Assembly: GCA_016715885.1 (NCBI GenBank)
Contig: JADJXL010000002.1
Location: 372,001-436,000 of the forward strand
DNA length: 64,000 nucleotides
Reading direction: 5' to 3'
Origin: Polyangiaceae bacterium
Lineage (GTDB): Bacteria; Myxococcota_A; Polyangia; Polyangiales; Polyangiaceae
In this document: piece after piece, positions 29,134-37,323 of the stretch
Layout of the letters: every line of letters begins with the position of its first letter
How positions within the stretch are numbered: the stretch's first letter is position 1
Notes under the pieces: generated by a model
What the model saw: only the letters and a program-made list of their open reading frames with translations
What the model was told of the DNA's origin: nothing
Databases searched by the model: none
Program-made: the position numbers and the translations under genes

Positions 29134-29679
29134 ATGAACAAGACCATGGCATCTGCAGCCGTTTTCGTGGCCGCATCCGTGCTCGTCGGATGCGGTGGCG
29201 CCCAAACTCCCGTGAAACCGGTCGAGAAAGCTCCGGAGAAACCTGCCGAGGTCGCTCCCGTTGCCGAATCCAAGCCCGCTGGGCTCGATCCGGACCAGGT
29301 GGCGCAGTGTTTCGCGACGGCCAACGCCAAACGTGCCAAGTTCAGCGGCGAACCCCCTAAAGTAACCGTCAAACACATTCTCATCAAGTACGCGGGCGCA
29401 AAAAACGCCGATGAATCGATCACTCGCACGCGTGAGGAAGCGTGCATGCGCGCGCTGGAAGCCCGCAACAAGCTCGCTGGCGGCGCCGAATTCGTGGATG
29501 CCGTCAAGGAATACAGCGAGGAAGCAGGAGCGGCGTCACGCGAAGGCTCGATTGGCAGCGTCGAACGAAAGGACTTGGCCAAACCTTTTGCGGACGCGGC
29601 CTTTGAATTGTCCGTGAATCAGATGAGCGACATCGTGGAAACGGAATTCGGGTTCCACCTCATTCTGCGGACGGAGTAG
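29134..29679 (+). CDS. parvulin-type (PpiC) peptidyl-prolyl isomerase lipoprotein
   Basis: 181 residues from ATG 29134. Lipobox 'VLVGC' with Cys20, then a Lys/Pro/Glu tether. The C-terminal ~100 residues form a rotamase domain: 'VTVKHILIKYAGAKNADE', 'EFVDAVKEYSEEAGAASREGSIG' region and 'FADAAFELSVNQMSDIVETEFGFHLI', all typical of PpiC/SurA/PrsA. It should assist folding of exported proteins at the outer or inner membrane. Palindromic copy B lies 27 bases after its stop. Confidence 0.9.
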   Translation: MNKTMASAAVFVAASVLVGCGGAQTPVKPVEKAPEKPAEVAPVAESKPAGLDPDQVAQCFATANAKRAKFSGEPPKVTVKHILIKYAGAKNADESITRTREEACMRALEARNKLAGGAEFVDAVKEYSEEAGAASREGSIGSVERKDLAKPFADAAFELSVNQMSDIVETEFGFHLILRTE

Positions 29680-29706
29680 GCCCAGTCGAGGGTACGAAAA
29701 CCCGGT

Positions 29707-29810
29707 CGCAGTTCGAATTTTTTCCGGCGCGCGCGGGACCCCGAACTCGCCCGCTTCGCGGGCTCAAACAGCGGGGCCCCCCCGCACGCGCCGGAAAAAT
29801 TCGAACTGCG
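29707..29810 (+). repeat. nested palindromic element, copy B
   Basis: Outer arms at 29707-29731 and 29787-29810 are complementary over 24 positions with one bulged T. Core GCCCGC-TTC-GCGGGC at 29749-29763, flanked by GGGACCCC and GGGGCCCC. The core (about 36 bases) equals that of copy C and differs from copy A at few positions, while the outer arms share no sequence with A or C. Followed by CCCTCAATTC and a tail partly matching copy A. Sits between convergent genes and could terminate transcripts from both. Confidence 0.9.
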
Positions 29811-29856
29811 CCCTCAATTCCCGATGCGATGAGCATTCAATCCAACGTGTAGGGCA

Positions 29857-32106
29857 TCACTTCATTCTTGGAACGAAGCGCGTAACCGAAACGTATTGGT
29901 TCGGCCAGCGCATCGCATACCCCTGTTCCGCGGCCGCGTGCCTCGTCCAATACGGATCGTACAAATGCGTTCGCGCGAGCGCACACAAGTCAGCTCGACC
30001 CGCCGCAATGATGCTGTTCACGTCACCATAACTTTGGATGTTGCCAACGGTCATCGTCGGAACCTTCGCCTCGATGCGCACGAGCTCGCTGAAAGGTGTT
30101 TGATAGAGGCGACCATACACGGGCTTGCTCGTAGGGTCTGTTTGTCCCGTCGAAACGTCGATGATATCCGCGCTATGCTCGCGAAACATGATGGACATGG
30201 CAATCACGTCTTCCAATGTTATGCCGTCGGGTGTCCAATCGTTAGCCGAAATGCGGACGCTCACGGGTTTTTCCTTGGGCCACGCCGCACGCACCGCATC
30301 GAATACCTCGAGCGGATAACGCATGCGGGCTGAAATCGTGCCACCATATTCATCTTTGCGGCGGTTCGTTAGGGGAGACAGGAACGACGCGAGCAAATAC
30401 CCGTGCGCGCAATGCAATTCGATCATGTCGAAGCCCGCGTCGTCGGCCATTCTCGTGGCGCGTACGAAATCCGCTTTCACACGATCCATGTCGCTGCGGT
30501 CCATTTCTCGAGGCACCGGACTGTGCGGCAAGTAGGGAATTGCCGATGCTGAAACCAGCGGCCACCCGCCTTCGTCGAGCGGCTCATCCATCCCTTCCCA
30601 AAGTCGCTTCGTGGACCCTTTTCGCCCGGCATGTCCGAGCTGAACCCCTATTTTCGCCGTCGATGACTGATGCACGAAATCCGTGATGCGTCGCCATCCC
30701 GCCACGTGACTTTCCCGATAAAGCCCCGCGCATCCCGGCGTAATGCGCCCATCTGCCGACACATTCGTCATTTCTACAATGACGAGCCCGGCGCCTCCCA
30801 TGGCTCGGCTACCAATGTGCACCAAATGCCAATCGTTCGGCGCGCCATCTTCCGACGAATATTGGCTCATCGGAGATACCACGATACGATTGTCGAGCAG
30901 CAGATTTCCAAGCTTGTACGGCGTGAACATTGGGGGTGTCGCCGGATTCACAGGGATTCCCGTTTGCTCTTGCGCCTTTCGAGCGACCCACGCATTCACG
31001 CTCTCCGCGAGCGCTGGATCGCGCAATTTGAGGTTTTCGTGCGTGACGCGCAAACTGCGCGTCAGCATGCTGAATTCGAATTGCAGTGGTTCGAGGTCCA
31101 TGTACCGCTCGGTGTTTTCGAACCATTCGAGGCTCACTTGCGCGGCGCGCTGCAATGCTTCCACCTTGGACCTACGATCCGCCTCGTACGCAGCGAGCGC
31201 GTCGGCAATGCGCGGGTGCTGGTCGAGCGCATCGGCGAGGCTGATGGCGTCCTCCATGGCCAGCTTCGTTCCCGATCCAATCGAGAAATGAGCCGTGTGC
31301 ACGGCATCTCCCATCAAGACGACATTGTCGAAAAAGAAGTGATCACAGCGAATCGTGGGAAAACTCCGCCACACGCTGCGGTTTTTCAAGAGACGATGCC
31401 CTGCGAGTCTATGCGCGAACAATTTCTCGCAATATGCAACGGTTTCGTCTTCCGTCGCTTTGTCGAGTCCTGCGCGTTGCCACGTATCTTCGCGACATTC
31501 CACGATGAACGTCGACCGATCTTCTTGGTAGCGATAGGCGTGCACGCGAAAGAGCCCGTGCTCGTTTGCATCGAAGTAAAACGTGAATGCATCGAAAGGA
31601 AACGTCGTGCCAAGCCAAACGAAACGGTTGGGACGCCAATCGATGCGCGGACCGAAGTGTTCCTGATAGCGTTCGCGTACGGTGCTGTTCACTCCATCGG
31701 CGCCGATGAGCAGATCGCACGAACGACGCAGCGCTTCCGTATCGTGCACTTCGTCCTCGAAGCGTAGGACGACACCAAGCTCCTTGGCGCGGGCTTGGAG
31801 GATCGAGAGCAGTTTTTGTCGAGACAAACCGCTGAAACCGTGGCCGGTCGACACGCGCCTTTCGCCCTCGAAAAACGTGTGAATGTCGTCCCAATGCGCC
31901 AAACTCGCGCGGATCGCGTCGTACACGGGGCGATCGACATCCGCCAAGTTGTCGAGCGTCGCGTCGGAGAAGACCACGCCGAACCCGAACGTGTCATCGG
32001 GTCGGTTGCGTTCGTACACCGTCACTTCGCGCGATGGGTCGCGCTTCTTCGTCAAAATTGCAAAGTACAAGCCGCTTGGCCCGCCACCGATGCACGTGAT
32101 CTTCAC
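29857..32106 (-). CDS. bifunctional flavoprotein: anthraniloyl/salicylyl-CoA monooxygenase-reductase type
   Basis: 749 residues. The N-terminal half (~1-375) is a group A FAD monooxygenase: 'CIGGGPSGLYFA' dinucleotide fold and 'GDAVHTAHFSIGSGTKLAMED' motif. The C-terminal half (~395-749) is an old-yellow-enzyme-type FMN oxidoreductase: 'PMSQYSSEDGAPNDWH', 'HAGRKGS', 'ELHCAHGYLLASFLSPLTN'. This fusion is known for 2-aminobenzoyl-CoA monooxygenase/reductase and salicylyl-CoA 5-hydroxylase, which dearomatise or hydroxylate CoA-activated aromatics. A matching CoA ligase is not adjacent. ATG at 32104-32106; divergent from the peroxiredoxin gene. Confidence 0.9.
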   Translation of the reverse strand: MKITCIGGGPSGLYFAILTKKRDPSREVTVYERNRPDDTFGFGVVFSDATLDNLADVDRPVYDAIRASLAHWDDIHTFFEGERRVSTGHGFSGLSRQKLLSILQARAKELGVVLRFEDEVHDTEALRRSCDLLIGADGVNSTVRERYQEHFGPRIDWRPNRFVWLGTTFPFDAFTFYFDANEHGLFRVHAYRYQEDRSTFIVECREDTWQRAGLDKATEDETVAYCEKLFAHRLAGHRLLKNRSVWRSFPTIRCDHFFFDNVVLMGDAVHTAHFSIGSGTKLAMEDAISLADALDQHPRIADALAAYEADRRSKVEALQRAAQVSLEWFENTERYMDLEPLQFEFSMLTRSLRVTHENLKLRDPALAESVNAWVARKAQEQTGIPVNPATPPMFTPYKLGNLLLDNRIVVSPMSQYSSEDGAPNDWHLVHIGSRAMGGAGLVIVEMTNVSADGRITPGCAGLYRESHVAGWRRITDFVHQSSTAKIGVQLGHAGRKGSTKRLWEGMDEPLDEGGWPLVSASAIPYLPHSPVPREMDRSDMDRVKADFVRATRMADDAGFDMIELHCAHGYLLASFLSPLTNRRKDEYGGTISARMRYPLEVFDAVRAAWPKEKPVSVRISANDWTPDGITLEDVIAMSIMFREHSADIIDVSTGQTDPTSKPVYGRLYQTPFSELVRIEAKVPTMTVGNIQSYGDVNSIIAAGRADLCALARTHLYDPYWTRHAAAEQGYAMRWPNQYVSVTRFVPRMK

Positions 32107-32218
32107 CGTATCGTTCCTCCGCGCTGGGGAGGGGAAACCACGAAGGCGACCGAGTCAAGAGGCGAGTGACACAATCGTCACGCTTGCCGCGCGCTGGCAA
32201 CTTTGCCATCCTCGGCGC

Positions 32219-32788
32219 ATGAGGATGTCATCACGTTTCGTCACGTTGTTCGTCTGCTCTTTCCTGGTTTTTCCTGCATGCAACAACAATGCAGCGCCTG
32301 CGCCATCGGACACCAAGGCAAGCGCGCCTGCGGCGGACGCGGAAGCGAAACCGCTGGCAGTTGGCGATGCGGCGCCCGATGTCACGCTGAAGTTGCACGA
32401 TGGCAAAGAGGTTCGTCTTTCCAATCTCGTGGGCAAACAGGTGCTCGTGTATTTTTATCCGAAGGACGACACGCCTGGGTGCACGGTCGAAGCGCAGGGA
32501 TTGCGTGATGGGTGGGCGGACATCACGGCCGCGGGGCTCGAGGTGTATGGCGTATCGATGCAAGATGCCGAGAGTCACAAGGCATTCATTGACAAATACA
32601 ATTTGCCGTTTCCGCTCGTCGTCGACACGGATGGCTCGGTGGCCAAGGCATTTCGAGTTCCAACGCGCCTCACCTTTGCGTCGCGACAATCCTTTTTGAT
32701 TGGCAAGGATGGGAAGATCAAGCAAGTGTGGCTCGAGGTGAATCCGAAGGAGCACGCGGCCGCGATCTTGGCGGCGGCGAAGAGTTGA
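32219..32788 (+). CDS. Bcp/AhpC-family peroxiredoxin lipoprotein, 1-Cys type
   Basis: 189 residues from ATG 32219. Lipobox 'VFPAC' with Cys21, then an Ala/Pro-rich tether; the peroxiredoxin domain covers ~residues 43-189. The peroxidatic Cys88 is in 'DDTPGCTVE'. Classic Bcp has a resolving Cys five residues later; here that position is Gln93, so the enzyme needs an external thiol. It is predicted to reduce peroxides outside the cytoplasm. Upstream in-frame Met codons overlap the divergent monooxygenase promoter and give no signal peptide. Confidence 0.88.
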   Translation: MRMSSRFVTLFVCSFLVFPACNNNAAPAPSDTKASAPAADAEAKPLAVGDAAPDVTLKLHDGKEVRLSNLVGKQVLVYFYPKDDTPGCTVEAQGLRDGWADITAAGLEVYGVSMQDAESHKAFIDKYNLPFPLVVDTDGSVAKAFRVPTRLTFASRQSFLIGKDGKIKQVWLEVNPKEHAAAILAAAKS

Positions 32789-32857
32789 GGCAACGCACGC
32801 CGGAACGACTGGAAGCCTCTTGTCCAACTGGCGCTCGTCCCCTACCGTGCGCCCTCG

Positions 32858-33841
32858 ATGATGCCTTCGCTCGCGTCCCTCGCCTTTCGCGCCTTTTCAA
32901 CGACGATTCGTTCTCGCTTCAAGCGCGGCCCCATGTTCCCCGGCTGGAGCTTTTCCTACGAAATGACCACGCGTTTGCTGAAATTGCGTGCCGACGCCGT
33001 TGGTAAGCTCCCCATCGAAGAGCAGCGAAGACTTCAAGAAATCGCGGGCGACCAAGAAGCCAAGCGAATGCAATCGAAAGTCACGCGCACCGAAGCCAAA
33101 ATCGGCGGCGTGGATGGAGAATGGTTCGTCCCAAAAGGAAAAACTCCGAAACGCGTCGTGATGTACATCCATGGCGGCGGCTTCGTTGCCGGGTCGAGTC
33201 GCACGCATGGGGAAATGATCATGCGGCTCGCGATGGCCGCCGATGCACGCATTTACGCACCCAATTATCGTCTAGCGCCCGAACATCGGTTCCCGGCTCA
33301 GCTCGACGACTGTCGCGCCGTCTATCGAGCGCTGCTCGCAGATGGCATTCATCCGAGCGACTTGATCGTCTGCGGCGATTCGGCTGGCGGAAACCTGTCG
33401 ATCGTGCTTGCATTGGCATTGCGCGACGAGAAAATCGATTTACCCGCAGGCATTGCTGCTCTGTCACCTTGGGTGGATCTATCGAATCGAAAGGGCAGCA
33501 TGCTCGAACACGAGCCGTATGATTGGGCCACGCCCGCTGATTTCGATGGGTGGCTCGAACATTACGTCGGGACCGGGGACCCCAGCGCGCCTCTCGTGTC
33601 ACCCATTTCTGCTGATTTGCGCGATTTGCCTCCGATTCGCATCGACATCGGCACCGCCGAGATGCTCCTCGATCAGGTGCGAGCTTTCGGTCAGCGCGCG
33701 AAAGAGGCTGGCTTGCCGCTGACTTTCCACGAAATTCCCGGAATGGTTCACAATTGTTACCTTCTCGCAGGGTACTTTCCAGAATGCCAAGCGGCCATCG
33801 ACGATCTTGGGACCTGGATGAAAAAGACCGCTCTGGATTGA
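32858..33841 (+). CDS. alpha/beta-hydrolase, hormone-sensitive-lipase (family IV) esterase
   Basis: 327 residues. 'YIHGGGFVAG' supplies the oxyanion hole (HGGG at 105-108), the nucleophile is Ser175 in 'GDSAGGNL', Asp in the 'IDIGTAEMLLDQ' region and His in 'IPGMVHN' complete the triad. 'NYRLAPEHRFPAQLDD' is another family IV marker. It should hydrolyse short-chain esters in the cytosol. ATG 32858 is followed by a second ATG; the preceding region is short and no strong ribosome-binding site is visible. Confidence 0.92.
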   Translation: MMPSLASLAFRAFSTTIRSRFKRGPMFPGWSFSYEMTTRLLKLRADAVGKLPIEEQRRLQEIAGDQEAKRMQSKVTRTEAKIGGVDGEWFVPKGKTPKRVVMYIHGGGFVAGSSRTHGEMIMRLAMAADARIYAPNYRLAPEHRFPAQLDDCRAVYRALLADGIHPSDLIVCGDSAGGNLSIVLALALRDEKIDLPAGIAALSPWVDLSNRKGSMLEHEPYDWATPADFDGWLEHYVGTGDPSAPLVSPISADLRDLPPIRIDIGTAEMLLDQVRAFGQRAKEAGLPLTFHEIPGMVHNCYLLAGYFPECQAAIDDLGTWMKKTALD

Positions 33842-34177
33842 TTTGTAGCGATATTGGTTTGTCCGCGTGCAGTCTCGTTGTGCCGGGAGCATAGAGCATT
33901 GCCTCGGATGCTCACGTTCCCACACGCAATGCGTGTCCGTTGCACGGTCAAAAGCGTCCGCGGCTCAACCTGGATCTCTGCCCCGCCCAGACTGCTGCCA
34001 GCGACTACGGAGCGCACGACGCCATTGTTCGGGGCGATCGAACCAGGCGGCCGATGCCTTGCATTGCTTGGTGGCGCGCGCTGCGCCGGTGAGAAGCGCG
34101 CTGAATAATCATCACCGGCGTCTCACGCACTCAATGGTTAGCGCGTGAGGCGGGATGCTTCCAAAGGGGGATATTTC
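33842..34177. promoter_or_regulatory. 336-base non-coding region with palindrome and two leader hairpins
   Basis: No gene found. It contains ACACGCA-a-TGCGTGT at 33922-33936, a tight 15-base dyad suited to a dimeric regulator; CGCCGGTGA (34084-34092) / TCACCGGCG (34112-34120), a perfect 9-bp hairpin with 19-base loop; and CTCACGC (34122-34128) / GCGTGAG (34143-34149), directly followed by the AAAGGGGG ribosome-binding site of the gene at 34178. The two adjacent stems could form a regulatory leader. Confidence 0.45.
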
Positions 34178-34780
34178 ATGAAGAGCAAGTACGGTTTCTT
34201 GTCCGCTGCATTCGTCGCTTCTTCGATTCTCTTGGGTTCGGGGCAAGCTTCAGCCGGTGACGATTGCTGGTGGGGACGCGCAGGATTCAGTGGCGCGGTC
34301 CGAGTTCGCGAAATCCTGGCTTGCGTTGACGACTTTACGGGCGACTTGCGCCTCGCGATCCACGCTCCCAGAGCGTTGCGTGACAAAATCATCGTGTCGG
34401 CGGATCTTTGGGGCGCCGCGGAATGCCTGTACCCGGCACTGCCGTTGCTCCCGCCCGTGGGCTTCGTAGACGATTGCGGCGTGGGCTTCCTGCCTCCTGC
34501 ATTGCCGCCCATTCTGCCGCTGCCAGGGGGCGTTGTCGTGCCGCCGCAGGGCCGCATTGACACCGTCTACTTCGACGCCATCCCGACGTATGACGAGCTT
34601 GCGTTCCGCATGCGCGATGGTTGGTACGAAACCAGTATCGATCTCGTCCCTCTCGCCGCAGACGCTTGCTACGGCGGCGTCGCCGAGGAGCTCGACATCG
34701 ACAAGCTCGTGGTCTACATCGATGGCTGGCCGTTCCGGTTGAATTACAATCCTCCGGCCTGTGCCGGCGCCTGGTGGTGA
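34178..34780 (+). CDS. secreted protein of unknown function
   Basis: 200 residues from ATG 34178, chosen because AAAGGGGG lies just upstream and because the leader 'SKYGFLSAAFVASSILLGSGQASA' is a typical signal peptide cut after residue ~28; an earlier in-frame codon would add 11 residues. The mature protein has seven Cys, Trp-rich ends and Pro-rich middle ('LPPVGFVDDCGVGFLPPALP'). A repeated pattern such as 'CLYPALPLLPP' / 'CGVGFLPPALPP' is visible. No family recognised. A strong terminator follows. Confidence 0.7.
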   Translation: MKSKYGFLSAAFVASSILLGSGQASAGDDCWWGRAGFSGAVRVREILACVDDFTGDLRLAIHAPRALRDKIIVSADLWGAAECLYPALPLLPPVGFVDDCGVGFLPPALPPILPLPGGVVVPPQGRIDTVYFDAIPTYDELAFRMRDGWYETSIDLVPLAADACYGGVAEELDIDKLVVYIDGWPFRLNYNPPACAGAWW

Positions 34781-34799
34781 AAAAGAGCTGAGCCAGAAA

Positions 34800-34827
34800 G
34801 GCCCGCGCCCTCTCTTGGGCGCGGGCC
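34800..34827 (+). terminator. strong hairpin terminator after the secreted-protein gene
   Basis: Perfect 11-bp stem GGCCCGCGCCC / GGGCGCGGGCC with a 6-base loop TCTCTT, 20 bases after the stop at 34780. No long T-run follows, but the stem is very stable and separates this gene from purE. Confidence 0.7.
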
Positions 34828-34914
34828 CGGCTTGCTTGACCGCTTTCCTTTCTCGTGATGCTCGTCTGCTGGAACTCGGTGACGAACGCCGAAAAACCGA
34901 GTAGAGAGACGAGC

Positions 34915-35403
34915 ATGACGCACAGGCCTCCCCTCGTTGGCATCATCATGGGCAGCAAAAGCGACGCGCCGACTTTGCGTCACGCGGCGGAAATGCTCGA
35001 CAAACTCGACGTTCCGTACGAAAAACGCGTGGTCAGCGCGCATCGCATGCCCGACCTGATGTTTCGTTATGCAGAAGAAGCGGAAGGACGAGGTCTTCGC
35101 GTCATCATCGCCGGAGCTGGAGGATCCGCGCACTTGCCCGGCATGATCGCCGCCAAAACCCTCGTTCCAGTGCTCGGCGTGCCCATCTTGTCGCATGCGC
35201 TGCACGGCGTCGATTCACTCCTTTCCATTGTGCAAATGCCGGGAGGCATCCCCGTCGGTACGCTTGCAATCGGTGATGCAGGCGCGAAAAACGCAGCCCT
35301 CCTTGCAGCTCAAATCCTCGCTCTCCACGATCCCGCCTTGCGCGAGCGGCTTGCCCAGTTTCGCGCGGAACAAACGCGCGCAGCGCTCGAGAGCGAGGTT
35401 TGA
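34915..35403 (+). CDS. purE: N5-carboxyaminoimidazole ribonucleotide mutase
   Basis: 162 residues from ATG 34915. Class I PurE converts N5-CAIR to CAIR in purine synthesis. Motifs: 'IIMGSKSDAPT', 'VVSAHRMPDLMFRYAEEA' with the active-site 'AHR', 'IIAGAGGSAHLPGM', 'LGVPILSHALHGVDSLLSIVQMPGGIPVGT' (family signature). Upstream Met codons in frame belong to the spacer after the terminator. It directly precedes purK, which makes its substrate. Confidence 0.97.
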   Translation: MTHRPPLVGIIMGSKSDAPTLRHAAEMLDKLDVPYEKRVVSAHRMPDLMFRYAEEAEGRGLRVIIAGAGGSAHLPGMIAAKTLVPVLGVPILSHALHGVDSLLSIVQMPGGIPVGTLAIGDAGAKNAALLAAQILALHDPALRERLAQFRAEQTRAALESEV

Positions 35404-35405
35404 CC

Positions 35406-36563
35406 GTGGGGTCTTTTGCGACAAACTCCCCCACTTTGCCCGGCGGGACGATTGGAATCCTCGGCGGAGGACAGCTCGGGCGAATGTTCGCCATTGCCGC
35501 CCGGCGCATGGGATATCGCGTCCACGCGCTCGATCCAGTGCAAGATGGTCCGGCTGGACAAGTGGCAGACGTGGAATGGGTCGCGCCGTATGAAGATATC
35601 GAAACCGCCCGAAAATTTGCCGCCGCGGTGGATGTCGTCACGTTCGAGTTCGAAAACGTACCGGCTGAAACATTGGCTGCCGTTGCGGAATTGCGTCCAG
35701 TTTTTCCTTCGCCAAAGGTGCTCGATACGTGTCGTCATCGCCTGCGCGAAAAGGAATTTTTGAAACAATATGGTTTTCCCGTGGCGGGGTTTGCTCCAGT
35801 GCGTTCTCCAGATGATCTGCGGAATGCGTTGAAGATGCTGGGAACACCGGCCATTCTAAAAACGGCAGAATTCGGGTACGACGGGAAAGGTCAAGTACGC
35901 ATTGATGAACCGTCTTTCGCTGAAAGCGCGTTTACGCAGATGGGACGACAGCTCGGGGTGCTCGAAGCATTCGTTCCATTTTCATGCGAATTGTCGGTCG
36001 TCGTGGCGCGTTCGCAATCGGGCGACGTAGTGCCTTTCGAAGTTGCGGAAAATCGACACGAAAAACATGTCCTGGATGTGTCGCTCGTGCCTGCGCGCGT
36101 AAGTGCAGAAACGCGGGCGCGAGCGCGCGAGCTTGCGTGCGGCGTCGCGCGGGCGCTCGATGTGGTGGGCGTTTTGGGCGTGGAAATGTTTCACTTGCCA
36201 AATGGTGATTTGGTGGTGAACGAACTCGCACCTCGACCGCACAATTCCGGGCATTTTAGTTTCGACGCATGCGTTACGAGCCAATTCGAGCAGCAGCTTC
36301 GGGCGGTATGCGGTTTGCCCCTCGGGGACCCGACGCTCTTGCGTCCGGTGGCAATGGCGAATTTGATGGGAGACCTCTGGTCGAATGGCGAGCCGAATTG
36401 GGCGGCGGCGGCGAGTTTTCCGGAAGTGAAGATTCACTTGTACGGCAAGACGGAAGCGCGCGCGGGCCGGAAAATGGGGCACCTCGTGGCCATGGCAGAT
36501 ACCGTGGAGCAGGCCGAAGCGCGGGTATTGGCGGCACGAGCAGCTCTCTCGTCGCGGCCGTGA
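35406..36563 (+). CDS. purK: N5-carboxyaminoimidazole ribonucleotide synthase
   Basis: 385 residues from GTG 35406, which has GCGAGG seven bases upstream; a TTG at 35400 overlapping the purE stop is the alternative but is too close to that site. PurK forms N5-CAIR from AIR, bicarbonate and ATP (ATP-grasp fold). 'IGILGGGQLGRMFAIAARRMG' at the N-terminus, 'FEFENVP', 'ILKTAEFGYDGKGQ' (ATP lysine region), 'ENRHEKHVLD' and 'NELAPRPHNSGHFSFDAC' are the expected motifs. Co-transcribed with purE. Converges on the ABC permease with three bases between. Confidence 0.97.
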   Translation: MGSFATNSPTLPGGTIGILGGGQLGRMFAIAARRMGYRVHALDPVQDGPAGQVADVEWVAPYEDIETARKFAAAVDVVTFEFENVPAETLAAVAELRPVFPSPKVLDTCRHRLREKEFLKQYGFPVAGFAPVRSPDDLRNALKMLGTPAILKTAEFGYDGKGQVRIDEPSFAESAFTQMGRQLGVLEAFVPFSCELSVVVARSQSGDVVPFEVAENRHEKHVLDVSLVPARVSAETRARARELACGVARALDVVGVLGVEMFHLPNGDLVVNELAPRPHNSGHFSFDACVTSQFEQQLRAVCGLPLGDPTLLRPVAMANLMGDLWSNGEPNWAAAASFPEVKIHLYGKTEARAGRKMGHLVAMADTVEQAEARVLAARAALSSRP

Positions 36564-36566
36564 AGG

Positions 36567-37319
36567 TCACGCCTGCATTTTTGAAAACGACCGCACCGCG
36601 AGCACGCCCAGAATGGTCGTGGTCGATAGAATGACGCCGATATCCAGCACGAGCGGGAAATGGTGCACTCCGACGAACAAGGATCGCGCCGCATCCACGG
36701 CGTAGGTCATGGGATTGAGGCGCACGACCACGCCCAGCGCGGCTGGAAGCCCTTCCACTGGATAGAGCGCTCCTGAAAAGAAAAAGAGCGGCTGAATCAG
36801 AAAGTTCACAATCGCCCCGAACCCCTCGAACGTCTTCATCCGCGACGCGACGACCACGCCGAGCGCCGTAACGCCCATGCCGAAGATGGCGAGCAGCGGA
36901 ATGGCCAGAAGCGCACCGAGCAGTGAGAACTTCGCGCCCAAGAGCGGGGACACGATGAGCGTCACGCTCACTTCGATGAGTGCGATCACGGTGGCCGAAA
37001 TCATCTTCGAGAGCACGAACACCCATCGCGGCACGGGTGAAACGAGGAGCTCTTTCAAAAAACCGAATTCACGATCCCAGACAATCGATATCGATGCAAA
37101 CATGCTCGAAAAAAGCACCGTCATCGCCAAGATGCCCGGCACGAGGAACGACACGAAATCCACGCCTTTGGGTCCCACGCCAAAGGATGCACGCAGCCCG
37201 AATCCCACGGCGAGAATCCATAAAAGCGGTCGCACGATGCTCGCCGCCAGCGTTTGCCGATCGCGCAAGAACTTGATGACGTCGCGCCGGCACAAATAAT
37301 AAATCACTTCGACGCGCAA
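36567..37319 (-). CDS. ABC-2 type transporter permease
   Basis: 250 residues with a TTG start at 37317-37319, selected because the near-perfect ribosome-binding site GGAGGTGATC lies just upstream; that site overlaps the stop of the ATPase gene. About six membrane spans: 'IVRPLLWILAVGFGL', 'FLVPGILAMTVLFSSMFAS', 'MISATVIALIEVSVTLIV', 'LLAIPLLAIFGMGVTALGVVVA', 'NFLIQPLFFFSGALYPV' and 'VLDIGVILSTTTILGVLA'. 'FLVPGILAMTVLFSS' and 'FFFSGALYP' are characteristic of DrrB-like exporters. It partners the adjacent ATPase in export of a drug, lipid or polysaccharide. Confidence 0.9.
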   Translation of the reverse strand: MRVEVIYYLCRRDVIKFLRDRQTLAASIVRPLLWILAVGFGLRASFGVGPKGVDFVSFLVPGILAMTVLFSSMFASISIVWDREFGFLKELLVSPVPRWVFVLSKMISATVIALIEVSVTLIVSPLLGAKFSLLGALLAIPLLAIFGMGVTALGVVVASRMKTFEGFGAIVNFLIQPLFFFSGALYPVEGLPAALGVVVRLNPMTYAVDAARSLFVGVHHFPLVLDIGVILSTTTILGVLAVRSFSKMQA

Positions 37320-37323
37320 CCGA

